A stretch of DNA of 64,000 bases. Source: Portulaca oleracea. Lineage: Eukaryota; Streptophyta; Magnoliopsida; Caryophyllales; Portulacaceae. The stretch lies in NCBI GenBank assembly GCA_029582165.1, contig CM055887.1:14610190-14674189 (forward strand), given 5' to 3'. A model generated the notes under the pieces. The model was not told the DNA's origin. It searched no databases and was given only the letters and a program-made list of their open reading frames with translations. The position numbers were made by a program, and so were the translations under genes. Below, in pieces: positions 22,525 to 33,984 of the stretch (position 1 is its first letter; each line of letters opens with the position of its first letter).

Positions 22525-24163
22525 TGTTTAGTCCCGATTATGGGCCTAAATATCGCCTTTTAGCTTGCTCTTTTGGCTCGTTTCCAAGTCTTTTCCTTCA
22601 TTTTTATTAGCTTTTTGGATGTTTTATAGGTTTTCGCGCTTCTGGAGCAAATGCAAGGAATATGGGTTAAAATGAGGCTTTTTAGGGAATCCCGAGCGAT
22701 TTTCCGAGCCAAGCCGAGCCGAGAACCGAGGCGGAGTCGACCCGGGATCATTTTCCACAAGCTTGAATAGAATGAGGTTTGTAACACCCGCAACAGAATG
22801 GGTAACGGGCACTACAACTTGGAATGGAGGGAAAAAGGCTTTGCACCAGCGTAGCACCCGCCATAGGGTGTGTAACGGGCGCTACACAGCTTCAGCTTCG
22901 ATCACCCCTGCTTGCCAGAACAAGATCGCGGCCGCCACCTATTGGGTCGCCCTCGCGACGTATTCCGGCCAGACGAAGATCGCGCCCGCGATCTGGAAGA
23001 TGCCGCCCGCGAACTCTGGAACATCAGAATCGCCCTGCCGCTTTTCGCTGGGTCGCGCCCGCGGTGGGGATGGTCGCGCCCGCAACCTCCTTGTTTCAGC
23101 GCGTTTCTTCGGCTCTGTACACTGCGTTTTGGGCAACAATTATGCTTTGTATATATAGCTCCAATGCTGCGGTTTTAAGGGGGATTCGATTCTAGCTTAG
23201 AGACTACACATTCAACTTTGTATTAGTGAGTTTTATAGAGAGATTAGAGAGAGATGAGCCTAGATTAATTTAGGGTTTTGGTGTATTTTGGTTTGTAATC
23301 AAGATAGGGGGATTCAACAATTGAGAGATTGCTTTGGATCATCCTTCCCCTTGTTCTTCCTTGCTCTTTTACAGCATTTGATAAGTATTTTCTTCCCTCA
23401 ACTATACTTTACTTCGCTTATTCCTTCAATTGCTTGTTAATTGCTTTCCTTGCTTTTTAATTGCTTGGATTGTCTCTTATTTATGTTGTTTGGTTTTCGA
23501 TTGTTGTTTGATGATAAAAATCATGCTTAGGGTTGGTTTTGTTGATGTTGTTAGCATAGTTGTGATGAGTAGTGGCTAGAACCCTATGGGTTAGGGGGTA
23601 ATTAAGGGTGTAAATGGGTAATTAGGCATGGGTTAGTAACATTAGTAAGTAATTAGTTGGGAAATCACTTTCCCACTCCTATCCTTCCCTCAAGTGGAAT
23701 GTATTTGGGTCCGAAAGCTCCTGAATACATCCAACACTTGAGTTGGAAGGTTGGAGTTGGGATAGTTAATGCTCCCACGAAAGTTGAATGAGGTTAACTA
23801 GGGAATTCCGTTTCATTAACCCTCCGGGTCCGTGGTGGACTTTGGGGAACTTAATCCGGCTATCCTCGAGAGAGGAAGCTCGGTGGGTATATTTTCTAAC
23901 GGAATTGCCACTTGATTCTCCCTTCTTACTGCTCTCTTGTTGCAAAACTCATTTCCTTATCCCCGTTTGCATCCCGAAAAGCCTCCAAAGCCCATTTTCC
24001 ATCCTTGACTGACCTTAGTTTGTTTTCCTGCTTTGTGACCTTTTTCAACACCGTGCCTTACGTTAGCAATCTTAATCCTGACCTAGACTTAGATAGCTTT
24101 TCCCTAGGCCCCTTGCTCCCTGAGAAGAACGATAAAAACCTGGGTATACAAAACTATGTTACA
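22525..24163 (+). repeat. Athila-like 3' LTR with GC hairpin cluster
   Basis: It starts TGTTTAGTCCCG after the polypurine tract. The GC-rich block 22779-23105 contains a perfect stem AGATCGCG-cc-CGCGATCT (22977-22994), an outer stem gtagcacccg / cgggcgctac (22851-22860 and 22876-22885), and further gtcgcgcccgc repeats. A TATA-like tatatatagctcc follows at about 23148. Confidence 0.9.
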
Positions 24164-24444
24164 TAGGTATCTACACTCAAGATTTAAAATGTATGTGTGT
24201 TATGAGTATAGTTGGTCAATATATATCCAAAGTTCAAAGACATGTCTACTTTGTGATTTGGATTCAATTTTGGCTCATATACACTAAATGAAAAGTTAAA
24301 AGAGTAATATATTTTTCATTAGGCATATGTTTTGCGGGGTATTCTGGTGATTACAAGTTAAGCTATATCTCAAATAGTGGGGGTATGAGCTCCTTAATTA
24401 AAGTTATTTCAAGGGTTTTACATACTCTTGAAATAGCGAGGGAT

Positions 24445-25157
24445 TGTTGGAATTATTTCAAGAGTATAAGTTGATTATATAGCATAAGGAATCATAAGTA
24501 ACAAGTATAATGATCATATATAAGTGAAACATCTAGAATATGATCAACATGGGTGAGTTTGAGATCAACACGAATCGTGTTGGTCTCCAGAGAGCAAAGA
24601 AACTGTCCTAGGCTCAACACGGGTCGTGTTGAGGCAACACAGACCGTGTTGCACCCAACACGGACCGTATTGATCCAACACGGACCGTGTTGGAACCCAG
24701 AACTTGTTTTTAATGCTAACGACTATATAATCTTGTATAATAAGTATTTGATATCAATATTAAGGACGATTATTAAGGATTTTCAACATCTATATGGCTT
24801 GACTTGGTCAAGGTCATATTAAGGTTATAATCCCTCATTAAGGCTTTTGATTATCCTTTGACTAAAGAATATCATTAGAGGTTGGATGTCTCCTATAAAT
24901 AGGAGACATTCCAAGTCATTTGAGATACACAACTTTCTAGCTAATCACACATTCATTCTTGTCTAGATTACAACTATACTTGAGTGATTCAAGTGAGAAA
25001 CCATTTCTTGAGTGTTACAAGTGCTAAGTTTTATCCCTTTGAACATTTAAGGTATAGTAAATAGTTCTTAAGGAAAGTGAGTACGAAGCCACGACTCTTA
25101 GCGTTATCCAAACGAGTTTCCTTTGTTTCATATACCGATTACTTCCTTTCTCCAACA
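24445..25157 (+). repeat. Copia A 3' LTR with palindrome cluster
   Basis: This LTR carries at 24545-24692 a run of 17-bp palindromes: CAACACGAATCGTGTTG, CAACACGGGTCGTGTTG, CAACACAGACCGTGTTG, CAACACGGACCGTATTG and CAACACGGACCGTGTTG. The TATA-like ctataaatagg at about 24892 lies some 200 bp downstream. Confidence 0.92.
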
Positions 25158-25330
25158 ACTTGTTCATCAATATTTTCATGAGGTATATTTTCTTCATTTA
25201 TGGATTGTTTAATTTCATGAGTAATATTTTCTTCTTGTGGTGGAGTTATTTCATGAGAGGTCTCTCTTATATGAAATGTATTATTTAAACTTTCTTCATC
25301 ATCATTGTTATGTTTATTTAACAAGAAACG
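25158..25330 (-). pseudogene. Copia B relic, piece 1 of 3: linker upstream of RT
   Basis: The minus strand reads a polar, acidic segment (LNKHNNDDEESLNNTFHIRE, then HEITPPQEENITHEIKQSIN) typical of the poorly conserved region between integrase and RT. It lies just before piece 2 in the element's own order, separated by Copia A. The bases acttg at 25158-25162 are the duplicated target. The upstream end is cut by the MULE derivative whose duplication begins at 25312. Confidence 0.6.
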
Positions 25331-25722
25331 ACTAAAGGGACATCATAGTTTGGTGTAATAATTTTAAGGGCCCTATTTTATGATAAATAATTTTTGGGTG
25401 ACATTATTTTTTATGTAAATATTTTGCGGTGACATTCCGACCATTTTTCGACAAAAAATGACATGAAATAGTGGATTTTTTTGTTTAAGCGTGTCTATTA
25501 GGTTAACATTACTTGTATATGTTAGAGTTAAGTATAGACTTCAATTTAAAACACGCATAAACATAAAATCCATCGCTTTGCACCATTTTTGGCTGGAAAT
25601 TGGTCGGAATGTCACCCCTAAATATTTACATCAAAAATAATGTCACCCAACAATTATTTATCATAAAATAGGGCCCTTAAAGTTATTACACCAAAATATG
25701 AGGTTCCTTTAGTTATTTTTTG
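25321..25722. mobile_element. Non-autonomous MULE derivative, 402 bp
   Basis: The ends caagaaacgactaaagg and (reverse complement) caaaaaataactaaagg start TIRs of more than 130 bp, which share blocks such as taagggccctattttatgat and gtgacattccgacc. The 9-mer GTTTATTTA flanks both ends (25312-25320 and 25723-25731). The TIR style (CAAAAA start, inner ttccgacc) resembles Pack-MULE 1 and 2, but no cargo is present: the two TIRs nearly meet in the middle. Confidence 0.85.
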
Positions 25723-25731
25723 GTTTATTTA

Positions 25732-25992
25732 ATATGAATTCCTCAAAAGAAGTGGTGCTAAGCCAACAATTTTAGCGCATATTCATAAAGCCAACAATTG
25801 GTAACTGATTTTATCTCCCAACTCCCATGATCTCTCTCGCTCTACTTTGACATGCCTCCCGATTGTCAAACATCACTATCGCTTCTCAGCCAAATCTTTA
25901 TCATCAAGCACAAGAGCAGTATTGAAATGCAGAAAAACAACAAAGGAAATGAGAGGAATTGAAGTATTGGAAGGAAAATTTCAGCTTACGGT

Positions 25993-26055
<63 letters not shown>

Positions 26056-26114
26056 CACACAAGGAAATGAGAGGAATTGAAGTATTTTCTCTCAACAATT
26101 GTGTGCAATGTATA
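25732..26114. repeat. (TG)n(TA)n microsatellite between two copies of a 26-bp direct repeat
   Basis: A TG/TA run lies at about 25994-26055. An identical 26-bp sequence (starting aaggaaatgagaggaattg) occurs at 25943-25968 and 26061-26086. The surrounding bases have no gene. Confidence 0.8.
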
Positions 26115-27702
26115 TCAAGATACAAAGAAGACTTTTATGGGGCGTCAACACTGAGAAGAAAGAGCCAATATTAGTGAAATGAGAAATCATGCAGAGACCT
26201 AAAGACAAAGGAGGCCTTGGTGTGGTGAATCTGGTTATGAAGAATGCAACTCGTCTTTTCAAGTGGTGGTGGAGGTATGTTACTAAAGGAGTCCTATGGA
26301 GGAGAGTGATTTAAGTAATATATAATGAAGACAAAGCATTTCTACCATTAAAGAAGAAGCCAATTATTTCAAGTCCATAGCCTAACATTAAAAGATTTTT
26401 TAATGGACAGAAGGCTATACACAAGAGTCTCAAAAGTTACGTTCAACTTAGACGGGGAAGTGGGGAAAAGGTCAAATTTGGGGATGATCCATGGCTGGAC
26501 TAATTAGTGTTGAAAGTATCCTACCCAAGATTATTTTTAATGTCATCCCAACAGAAGGCAATGATTTGTGAAATGGATTGGTTTGAAGGAGAGAGTTGGG
26601 GTTGGGTTTTGACTTGGAAAGGAGAGCTAAATGAACAAGAATTGATCAAGAACACGACTTAAAAAGCAGGCTAAGCACCAAGTTACCAATGTTGAATGCA
26701 GTAGATGATATTGAGTGGAAAGGGACCAAATCCTTTAGTGTTAAATCTGCTGTCAGGGAAGGTGAGGAGCTAGAATTACAAGGGATACAAGTTGATTCCT
26801 TAGCAAGATCAATTTGGATGAAGATTGCTCCCTCATGGATAGAATTGTTTACCTGGTTTGCCTTTCTAGGAAAGTTGAGCACTGGGACAATGCTGGTCCA
26901 CAAGGGGATACTACAACAAAATTTGTGTACTTGTCCTTTATGCAACAACCATACAAAAAACATAGATCATGTTCTTATGGCTTTCAAAAAGTTTGGCAAA
27001 TTTCGAGTAGCACTATGCAGGAGCTAGGACATAATATTATGCAACCAATCTCCATTAGATTGTTATATAAAGCTTCGATGATGGTGAATTTCAATAACAA
27101 GACTAGAAGAACTATGTGGGTTGCTGGCTCTTTTTGCAATACTATAGTCTGTTTAGGACGCAAGAAACAAAAGGGCCTTTGAAAATGAGGAGTTCCAACA
27201 AGAAGATATACTAATGTTCATAAGATGGAGGACATCCCTATGGGCATCAACAGTAAAAGGTGTGGAGGAGGTTACACCAGTTGAATTTGCGTGCAATTTT
27301 GAAAGTATACCAAGTAGATTTTGGCTATGAAAACAGAAATGGAGACAACAAACATGAAAGAGATTTGGATCAGAGAAGAAATTTTTACCCTCTGGATAGA
27401 GATAAAAGATGTTAGACAAGGACAAAAAGGTGTTGAATTTTTTTTGCTTTTGGCAACCTATACATGAGGCATGATATATAGCAATGGATGTCTTGACATT
27501 TCATGCGTAGCTTTTACTTTTTAAGTATGTGCACGGTGGTGTTTTCTTTTGCATTTTGAGGTGCTTTTGTATTGTTTCCTTCAGCTTTGCCCTCTTTTTT
27601 TTTTTTTTTTTTCCATGACAGACATGTAATGGTGTCTATGGCATTTATTTTATAAGTGAATAAATGGGTCTAATGGTCACAACTTATCAAAAAAAAAAAA
27701 GT
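26115..27702 (+). mobile_element. L1-type LINE, 3' part
   Basis: This plus-strand LINE fragment encodes the C-terminal RT (KDKGGLGVVNLVMKNATRLF, KWWWRYV) and then zf-RVT (26689-27027: WMKIAPSWIELFTWFAFLGK, CPLCNNHTKNIDHVL). After a frame change it reaches NKRAFENEEFQQ. An aataaa lies at about 27659. A poly(A) tail at about 27690-27701 marks the 3' end. Stops and frameshifts are scattered through the coding part. The 5' part is missing, and the left limit is set by loss of homology. Confidence 0.8.
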
Positions 27703-28657
27703 GTGGTTAAGAAATTTTCAAAGTTTTTCTAAAAACAAATTCAATTAATTTGGTTTTGGACTTTTTTTTTTCAATTGGTTAATCCCCTCCGCAAGTTTGT
27801 GATATATATGATTGGTTCTATTTGTGCTATATATATGCATTGTCGCTTGGCTTTCTTCCCATATGACTTGGCCATGATAGTTAGGTTGATCTTTGAGTAT
27901 GTGAATCATTTTTAAGGCATGATTTTTCTTTTGGTATCATCTGACTTTGTATTTATGGGCAGCGACAAATAGGTTACAAGCTTGCAAGAGGGGTGAGAGC
28001 TGGATGATCCAAAAACTGGTATCATTGGTGCCTATGCGGGTGTTATGAGACAGACAGTTATAGGTTTTATTTTGTAGTCTAAGAACCAATCCAATAACTC
28101 ATCTTCGGCTACTATCTCCAATGACTTTCTTGAGATTATAAATTATTTCACAAATATTTTGTTGTCCTTTTTTTTCCAGAGAAACCAATAGTGTTGCAAT
28201 GACTTGGCCAAGGTAACGTTATTTTCTGTAGGAAAATGGTTTTGATTGGCGAATGTCATGTATGAACTTCTCTAAATAAAGTTTTCCTCTTAGACATAAA
28301 AAACAAAACCCCTTTACGAGTACTCTTAATTTTCTACTTTTTTTTATCCCCCCAAATCTCATTGTTTTAGTATTCCATAATTACGATAAAAGGTAAGAAT
28401 CATTCTTTTATGGGAATTTCTTTGTTTTTTGAGAGAGAAACAGGTATCAGTATTTTGTATTCTTCACTAGAACTAACTTGTTTTGTTACTTTTTATTTAA
28501 TAAATTATTTATATTTATTTCATATATAATTTGTATATCCATTTATCTTTCATTGAACAACTTTTCTGTGGCAATAAGCAAATATGGGAAGAGAATCAAA
28601 TCTAGAACCTAATATACTTTGGACCTCAATTGTAACTACTAGGTTAGGACCTGATCA
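27703..28657. other. AT-rich intergenic DNA, no gene seen
   Basis: This stretch lies between the LINE tail and the MULE target duplication. It contains T-rich runs and no recognisable coding or repeat structure. Confidence 0.5.
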
Positions 28658-28666
28658 TTTTATTTA

Positions 28667-29034
28667 GGGAAATTTCAAATGGTAGGCACCAACTTTTGTC
28701 TGTTCCAAGTGGTCAACACTTTTTTTATATATTTCAAATGGTAGGCTTACTTATCAAATTATTCCGATCTGTAGGCACGCCCTTAAACTGCCGTTAGTAT
28801 TATTAAAAAAAATAATTTATGTTTTGAATTGAATTGTCTTCCTCGACAGGAATGCCCAAACGTTGAGTCTGCCTAGCTCAAAGAGGACGCCCAGACCCAT
28901 CTCCTCCCATCTCCTCCCCTGAACGCCACGTGTGAGCGCCGGAGCCGGCTCCGATCGCCGCTCCCATCTCCGACAGCCGCTCCCATCTCCGACATCCGCT
29001 CCCATCTCAGAACGTTGCCCAGTGTATGTTGCCT
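28667..29034. repeat. MULE left TIR
   Basis: Its outer 200 bp are nearly identical to the inverted right end. The inner part carries three to four repeats of cgctcccatctccgaca (about 28960-29010), with matching repeats in the right TIR. In MULEs the TIR holds the transposase binding site and the promoter. Confidence 0.9.
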
Positions 29035-30228
29035 GAATTCGCATCCCTAGCGATTTGTCACTCAAGCGGTCACTCGCCGATTATCGTGGTTGTCGTGTTG
29101 CTCGCCGGCGATTGCCTTGTCCCTGTCTGAATCTGTCGTCCAGGGGCGCCATTCAGATAAAGCTACAGGTATGCTTATGTGAAATTTTTAGGGTTTCGAT
29201 GTTTAGGGTTTAATTGTCGAAATTTGGGTAAAACTTCAGCAATTGTTTGATGCATTGTAGTTGTATGGGATTTTTGCAATCGTATGAAGCATAATAGTTC
29301 AAGAATGCTTTCAATTTTGGGCATAATAGTTCAAGAATGCTTCCAATTTTGGGTATAAAAGTTGGAAAATTGATATGAAAACTGGGGTTTGTGACGAACT
29401 TTGTAAGGTCATACAGGAAAGCTACTTTGTTTTTCTTTGTTTAGGTTAAGATTATTGACTTTCGGAGCTGATTTAGTGAAAGAAATATAGATGTCAAAAT
29501 TTCATGTCAAAATATAGTAATAATGAAGCTACAGATGAAGTTTTGTTTGTGAAATTTCATGTTAAAATATAGTAATTATGAATTGTGTGTGACATTTGAC
29601 TCCTAGTGCTTAAGTTTGAATGTCTAGTTCAAATCAAATATTAGGAGCTTTGTTTTAGTCTCTTTGTTTTATAAACTTCATAAGGAAATTTTGAATGATA
29701 GAGCAGATGAGAATTTAGATGAATTTAGTTATCTAGAATTGTCTAATTCTAAGTATGTTTCAAACAACATGGATTAGGTAGTTTCAAGATGGTGTAGTAT
29801 GATGCTCGAAGATGAAAGTCTATCTAGAATTGCCTGATTCTAAGTACGTTTCAAACATTTATCAAAAAATTAGGGGATTATTGCTTATGGCACAAAGAGC
29901 TAAATAATGATATCATGTATCTAGGATATTTCGGTCTGTTACTATTCTCATTTAATGAGAAGTGTGATGTCATTTGTAAAAAAAGTCCTTGATCATCATG
30001 ACTAAGTTTATCATGTATCTAAGTTTATTTAGATGGCGCTTCTTTCATTTAATGAGGAGAGCGGGGGAGGATGTTTATCATGTATTTAAGTTTGAAATGC
30101 CCTAACTAGCCAGAAGACTCATGCAATCAGTTGCCTGTAGTTTATGTTTTATTGTAATAATTTTTCAGTATCACACCTTTTGGTAATGATGATTCCGTAC
30201 CTTAAATTTTAGTAAACTTGTAGGTGTA
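29035..30228 (+). other. Probable 5' leader and intron of the MULE GRF gene
   Basis: No ORF of note is present. A good donor, ctacag|gtatgc, lies at 29168/29169. An acceptor-like cttgtag|gtgta lies just before the ATG at 30229. If both are used, a TIR-driven transcript would have a short 5' exon, an intron of about 1.05 kb, and then the coding exon. This is inference from the splice signals only. Confidence 0.4.
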
Positions 30229-30537
30229 ATGACTTCTAAATCTTCAAATTCCGGTGGGGGTGTAAAGTTATGGTTGAGACTGCAACATTGCACGAAATGT
30301 GGAAAGAATGCTGAATTGAAGATATCTAAATCAGAGGCAAACCCGAACGGAGTATATTTTCGATGTCGAGATTGTAACTTATTTAAATGGGTTGGTGAGG
30401 AACACATTATATCTAATAGAAAAGACAATGGAAGATTTGAATGGTACGGTGAGGCTTCAAGTGTTCAAGGCCCCACCAATGGGGATATTGGCATTTTGAA
30501 GAAGATGGTTGCAAGACAGACCAAGTATGTGAAGTGA
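30229..30537 (+). CDS. GRF-type zinc-finger protein carried by the MULE
   Basis: A 102-residue ORF with the GRF zinc-finger pattern: CTKCGKNAELKISKSEANPN, then GVYFRC and RDCNLFKWVGEE (residues about 22-63). Three Cys sit in the CxxC..C positions, and NPNGVYFRC stands where the family has NPGRxFYxC. GRF fingers bind nucleic acid, and in plants they occur in topoisomerase III and APE2 relatives and in many transposon-linked small proteins. The C-terminus is short and lacks a membrane segment. The frame is intact, unlike the neighbouring transposase. It lies on the strand and in the position of mudrB in MuDR and converges on the transposase, so an accessory role in transposition is a reasonable guess. 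It could also be a captured host exon. Confidence 0.65.
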   Translation: MTSKSSNSGGGVKLWLRLQHCTKCGKNAELKISKSEANPNGVYFRCRDCNLFKWVGEEHIISNRKDNGRFEWYGEASSVQGPTNGDIGILKKMVARQTKYVK

Positions 30538-31168
30538 ATAGTGAAAGTGGCAGTTGTAATGTATCTTGTGTTGGTGCTTGTTATTGTAGGCATGAGGAAC
30601 TAATAAGATGATGTAATTTATGTTGCTAAATTAGTCATTTCATATGTATAGTTGTTGTAGAAGATGATGTACTTGATCTTGTGAAAATTAAGAGTTGTGA
30701 GATACCTGTTCTATCTTAGTTAATGTATCTTGGGTTTTAATATTGTATTGAAAGCCTTGATAATTGAGTTGCACATTGTTGTTTTTAATCTTGTATTATT
30801 GAAAGTCTTGAATTACTTTATTTGCCTCAAAAGTTGAAAATTAAGAGTTGTGAGAAACTAAGCTTGTCCATCTTGCCTTTATGGATGATATGAATTACTT
30901 TCTTTGCCTCAAAAGTGGCGTTTCTCTAAGGAACACAATCCTTGTGCAAGTACTAATTACAGGAAAAAAATATTACGTTTCTCTAAAACTCATGCAATTG
31001 TGGCTGCTTGGGAAACATGTTGCAAAACCTGCTGATATTAACGCACAATTCCAACTATACAACTGCTAGAACAATACACTCATATATTGATTCAAAGATC
31101 GTACTACAACTTCCAAGTTTACAACTGAATAACAACACAAGCTAATTAAAAGTCCAAGTACAACCAAA
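30538..31168. other. Convergent 3' region between the two MULE genes
   Basis: The 631 bp between the stop codons of the plus-strand GRF ORF and the minus-strand transposase are AT-rich and contain a diverged internal duplication (aagttgaaaattaagagttgtgaga-like units near 30680 and 30835). Presumably they hold both 3' UTRs. No other ORF is supported. Confidence 0.45.
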
Positions 31169-33975
31169 TCATATAATTCTCCTTTTTGAGGTCTTAGTAA
31201 CTGGTCTAGCAGATGCTTGGGTCAAGTCACCTGTCTTCCTTTTCCTTTGAGTCTGTTGTGATTGTGGTGGCTGGGAGGACTGGGGTTGTGATGCTTGAGA
31301 TGGTTGAGAACCTGAAGGACCATCCAAGAAAGTCTCCACTTGTTGTTGTTTCTTACTCTGCCTTTTTCCAGCTTGTGCCATCATCTCCTTCCTAGTTGGG
31401 CCACCTTTGCAAGTTTTCCTGTTGTGACCAGAATAACCACACTTGTTGCACATATTTATAGTGGACCTTTCCCCCTTCCTTTGCTCCCCTAGTTCTCTTC
31501 TTCTGTTCCTAGATGGTCTTCCAACTTTTCTTGTCAAAGGTGGAGGCTCAAGGGTTGGGTAAGTGAAGTCAGGCCATTGCTCATTGTCAGAAATGGAGTT
31601 AATGTTGTATGCATAAGCTTTCTTGTACATGCTCACTGAAAACCATATACTGACATACGACTCAGGTGACTCTCTGTTGTGAAGAATAGCCCTAACAGCG
31701 TGCTTACATGGTATGCCACTAATCTGCCAAGCTCCATATATACACGTTCTATTGTTCAAAGATACTGTTAACTGACTTTTGTTATCGTGTACCTCAAACT
31801 CCCCCTTTACTAGTCACATATGCTCTACATGATCTAGAATCACTACATATTACCTTCAAACGCTTGACAATGTTTGGACAAATACCATTGTCACTCCATG
31901 TGCTTGCAATTTCTTGCCTCGTTGTTAGCCTCACCATTGCTAACCTCCTCACACCTACAATTTATTGGTAATTGGTAACTTGTCAAATGAAGTGATAGAA
32001 TACAACAACATAAACATTACGTGCTAGTGAGAATTTGTTAAAAAAAAATAAATTAAAACCCCATCTCATTCAAATTACATACCTTTAGATTCTGAAAATG
32101 TTTGAGATGTCTTTCCTCCTAGCCTATATTGTCTTAGCTACTGCTATTTAGTTCCAATCCTGATTTTCAGATCGTCTTTTGTGAATTGATGTGAGCCTTG
32201 ACTCTTCACACAAGCAGGCATGGGGGAAGTGTTTGCATTGCAATACAAACTAGTGGCTATTTAATAACAATAATGGAAAATATATTGATACTGCTAAAAA
32301 CAATGGAAGGCTCTATTGCAATCCTAATGATGTGTGACTCTGCAAATAACTAAGGGTCTTTTTCTTAATTCCTTGATAGCTCTAGGATGTGTCAAATTCC
32401 CAGTTTCCTTGGCATTTGTAAGAAATCAAACAACCCCACACACAAATACTTCTTACAGGATCTCATCTTGTTCGGAGATTTTCTAATAAAAAACAAAAAC
32501 AGTACAAGTGAGAGTACCTTCAAGCATGCTAAGTACAGGTAAGCATCTATCAGCTCCAAGAGTTGAATTGAAGGACTCCACGAAGTTTCCCATGTTCGTT
32601 TATCAGGGAGAACACTAGCATGCAATTTCCATTCACACCCCTCAGACCTACACATAGCAGTGAATCTCTTCCGGTTCGAAGATAGCACAACATAGCAATA
32701 CCCCTCTTGAATGCAGTAAGTGGTTAACACGGATTTGAAGTGATCCTTGTCGACAAAAATCATCCATGGTTTAATTTCTACATTCCGAAATCTCTCCTCC
32801 TCACACAGATCACCATTCCTATAAACTCTTCCCATATAATCTTCATCATCAAAAACATCCCAACCATCTTGTTCATAAGGGTCATATAAGTCTGCGATTG
32901 CCCACATAGCGATGTCGTCATCTGACTCTTCATCAATGCTCTCACTATCGGAGCTCTCTGCATCATCCTTGCCATCATAAGGTTGAAAGTCATCATCATC
33001 GACCTCATCATCAGGAAACACAACCTCCATAATATTATTACCTGCAAAACAAGTGATATATTCAGTATCAATGTGTTTGATAGATGTCTAAAATTGTTTT
33101 GGGGAAAAAAATTCACCTCCAATGGCACCGTCACCTGCAATGACACTGTCATTTGTAGACACTCCGTTGGTGCTTTTACTCCTTGTACCCGCTGAGGTTG
33201 GGATGGAGTTACTTTGGTGATGAGATCCTGATTGACCACCATTAAGAGACCCCATAGACCCAGCCTCTGATTTACTTTTATATATACCCTTTCTAATGGC
33301 TGTGCTTCTAGGCATTTTCAACTCACCCAAAGATCTAGCACAAGATTTAGATGGCTCATGATCTTTTGATGTGTTCTGAATAGCATTGGAATCCACCACT
33401 ATTGCCTCAGTTTCGTTTATCATTATGGCATTAGGGGATAATCTTGGACTCCTCCTTGGTGATGGGGTAAGGGCAAGAGAGGGTGTAGTCCCTCCATCAT
33501 TAACAGGAGAAGCAGGAATACACTGAACATTCTGAGAAGTAGTCCTTCTCACAGGAAGTTTACTTCTACCACCCAATGTTTGATGTTCCGATTGCTGTTC
33601 AATTGGTATATTTAATGTAGGAATGTAAGGAACATTTTCCTCCGGTAGCCTCAAATCATACTTTCTTAACCCTCTAGATAACTCCAACACCGTTCCAGCT
33701 TCATCACTAGAACTAACCCAAATATCAACCTCACTCCTCCCCTCTTTTTCCAACCATGAATACAAATTTCGTAAGTCGACCTCTTCAATGATATAAACAC
33801 TCTCCATGTTCTTCAAATAAGAAAGTGATGGATATTTAGGTAACCAAAACTTCTTAATTGCCGCCTTCTCTTCCAATTCAATAAACACATCAAGTAAACT
33901 AGACTTATCCGTGTCAGACACTTCTATCCTTCGCTTTTTACCCTCAAAGTTCATGATTAACGTACACTTTCCCAT
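31169..33975 (-). pseudogene. MuDR-type (MULE) transposase with the DDE catalytic region deleted
   Basis: It starts with the ATG at 33975 (MGKCTLIMNFEGKKRRIEV), just after an acceptor-like ttctttgcag. A low-complexity Ser/Pro region follows. A clear 75-bp intron (33116-33042, gtgaat...ttgcag) keeps the frame into MEVVFPDDEVDDDDFQPYDG. An acidic stretch precedes the MuDR DNA-binding domain (FVDKDHFKSVLTTYCIQEGY, CEWKLHASVLPDK). Directly after KRTWE the frame changes to NFVESFNSTLGADRCLPVLS, which normally follows the DDE core. About 250 residues of the MULE domain are therefore gone. A further probable intron begins gtactctc at about 32519. The C-terminus has the SWIM finger (CIYGAWQISGIPCKHAVRAI) and a CCHC knuckle (CNKCGYSGHNRKTC), then a Gln/Ser-rich basic tail. 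It could bind TIR DNA but not cut it. Confidence 0.85.
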
Positions 33976-33984
33976 GACTGCAAA

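Larger units (their letters stand above)
16181..24163 (+). mobile_element. Athila-like Ty3/Gypsy element retaining gag-protease but no RT or integrase
   Basis: The LTRs at 16181-17819 and 22525-24163 are both 1,639 bp. The element is flanked by TAGGT (16176-16180 and 24164-24168). The 5' LTR is followed at 17825-17841 by TGGCGCCGTTGCCGGGG, the primer site typical of Athila. A G-rich polypurine tract (22513-22524) precedes the 3' LTR. The interior codes for gag and an aspartic protease (17970-20301) but shows no RT, RNase H or integrase. The 3' part has the Athila-style gggaggcaaccc sequence. It is a non-autonomous gag-only type, further inactivated by stops. Confidence 0.93.
11075..25157 (+). 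mobile_element. Copia A: complete but dead Ty1/Copia element, interrupted by an Athila-like element
   Basis: Its LTRs at 11075-11778 (704 bp) and 24445-25157 (713 bp) start TGTTGG and end CAACA, flanked by the 5-bp duplication ACTTG (11070-11074 and 25158-25162). The interior encodes gag, protease, integrase, RT and RNase H in Copia order (11799-15868), with several stops and frameshifts. After removal of the nested 16181-24163 element and its duplicated TAGGT, the unit is about 6.1 kb. No tRNA primer site follows the 5' LTR, and gag begins about 20 bp after it. It inserted into Copia B. Confidence 0.93.

Noticed and set aside
26000..26055. ORFs encoding (YI)n across the TA run
   Set aside because: They are translations of a microsatellite in three frames, with no other coding support.
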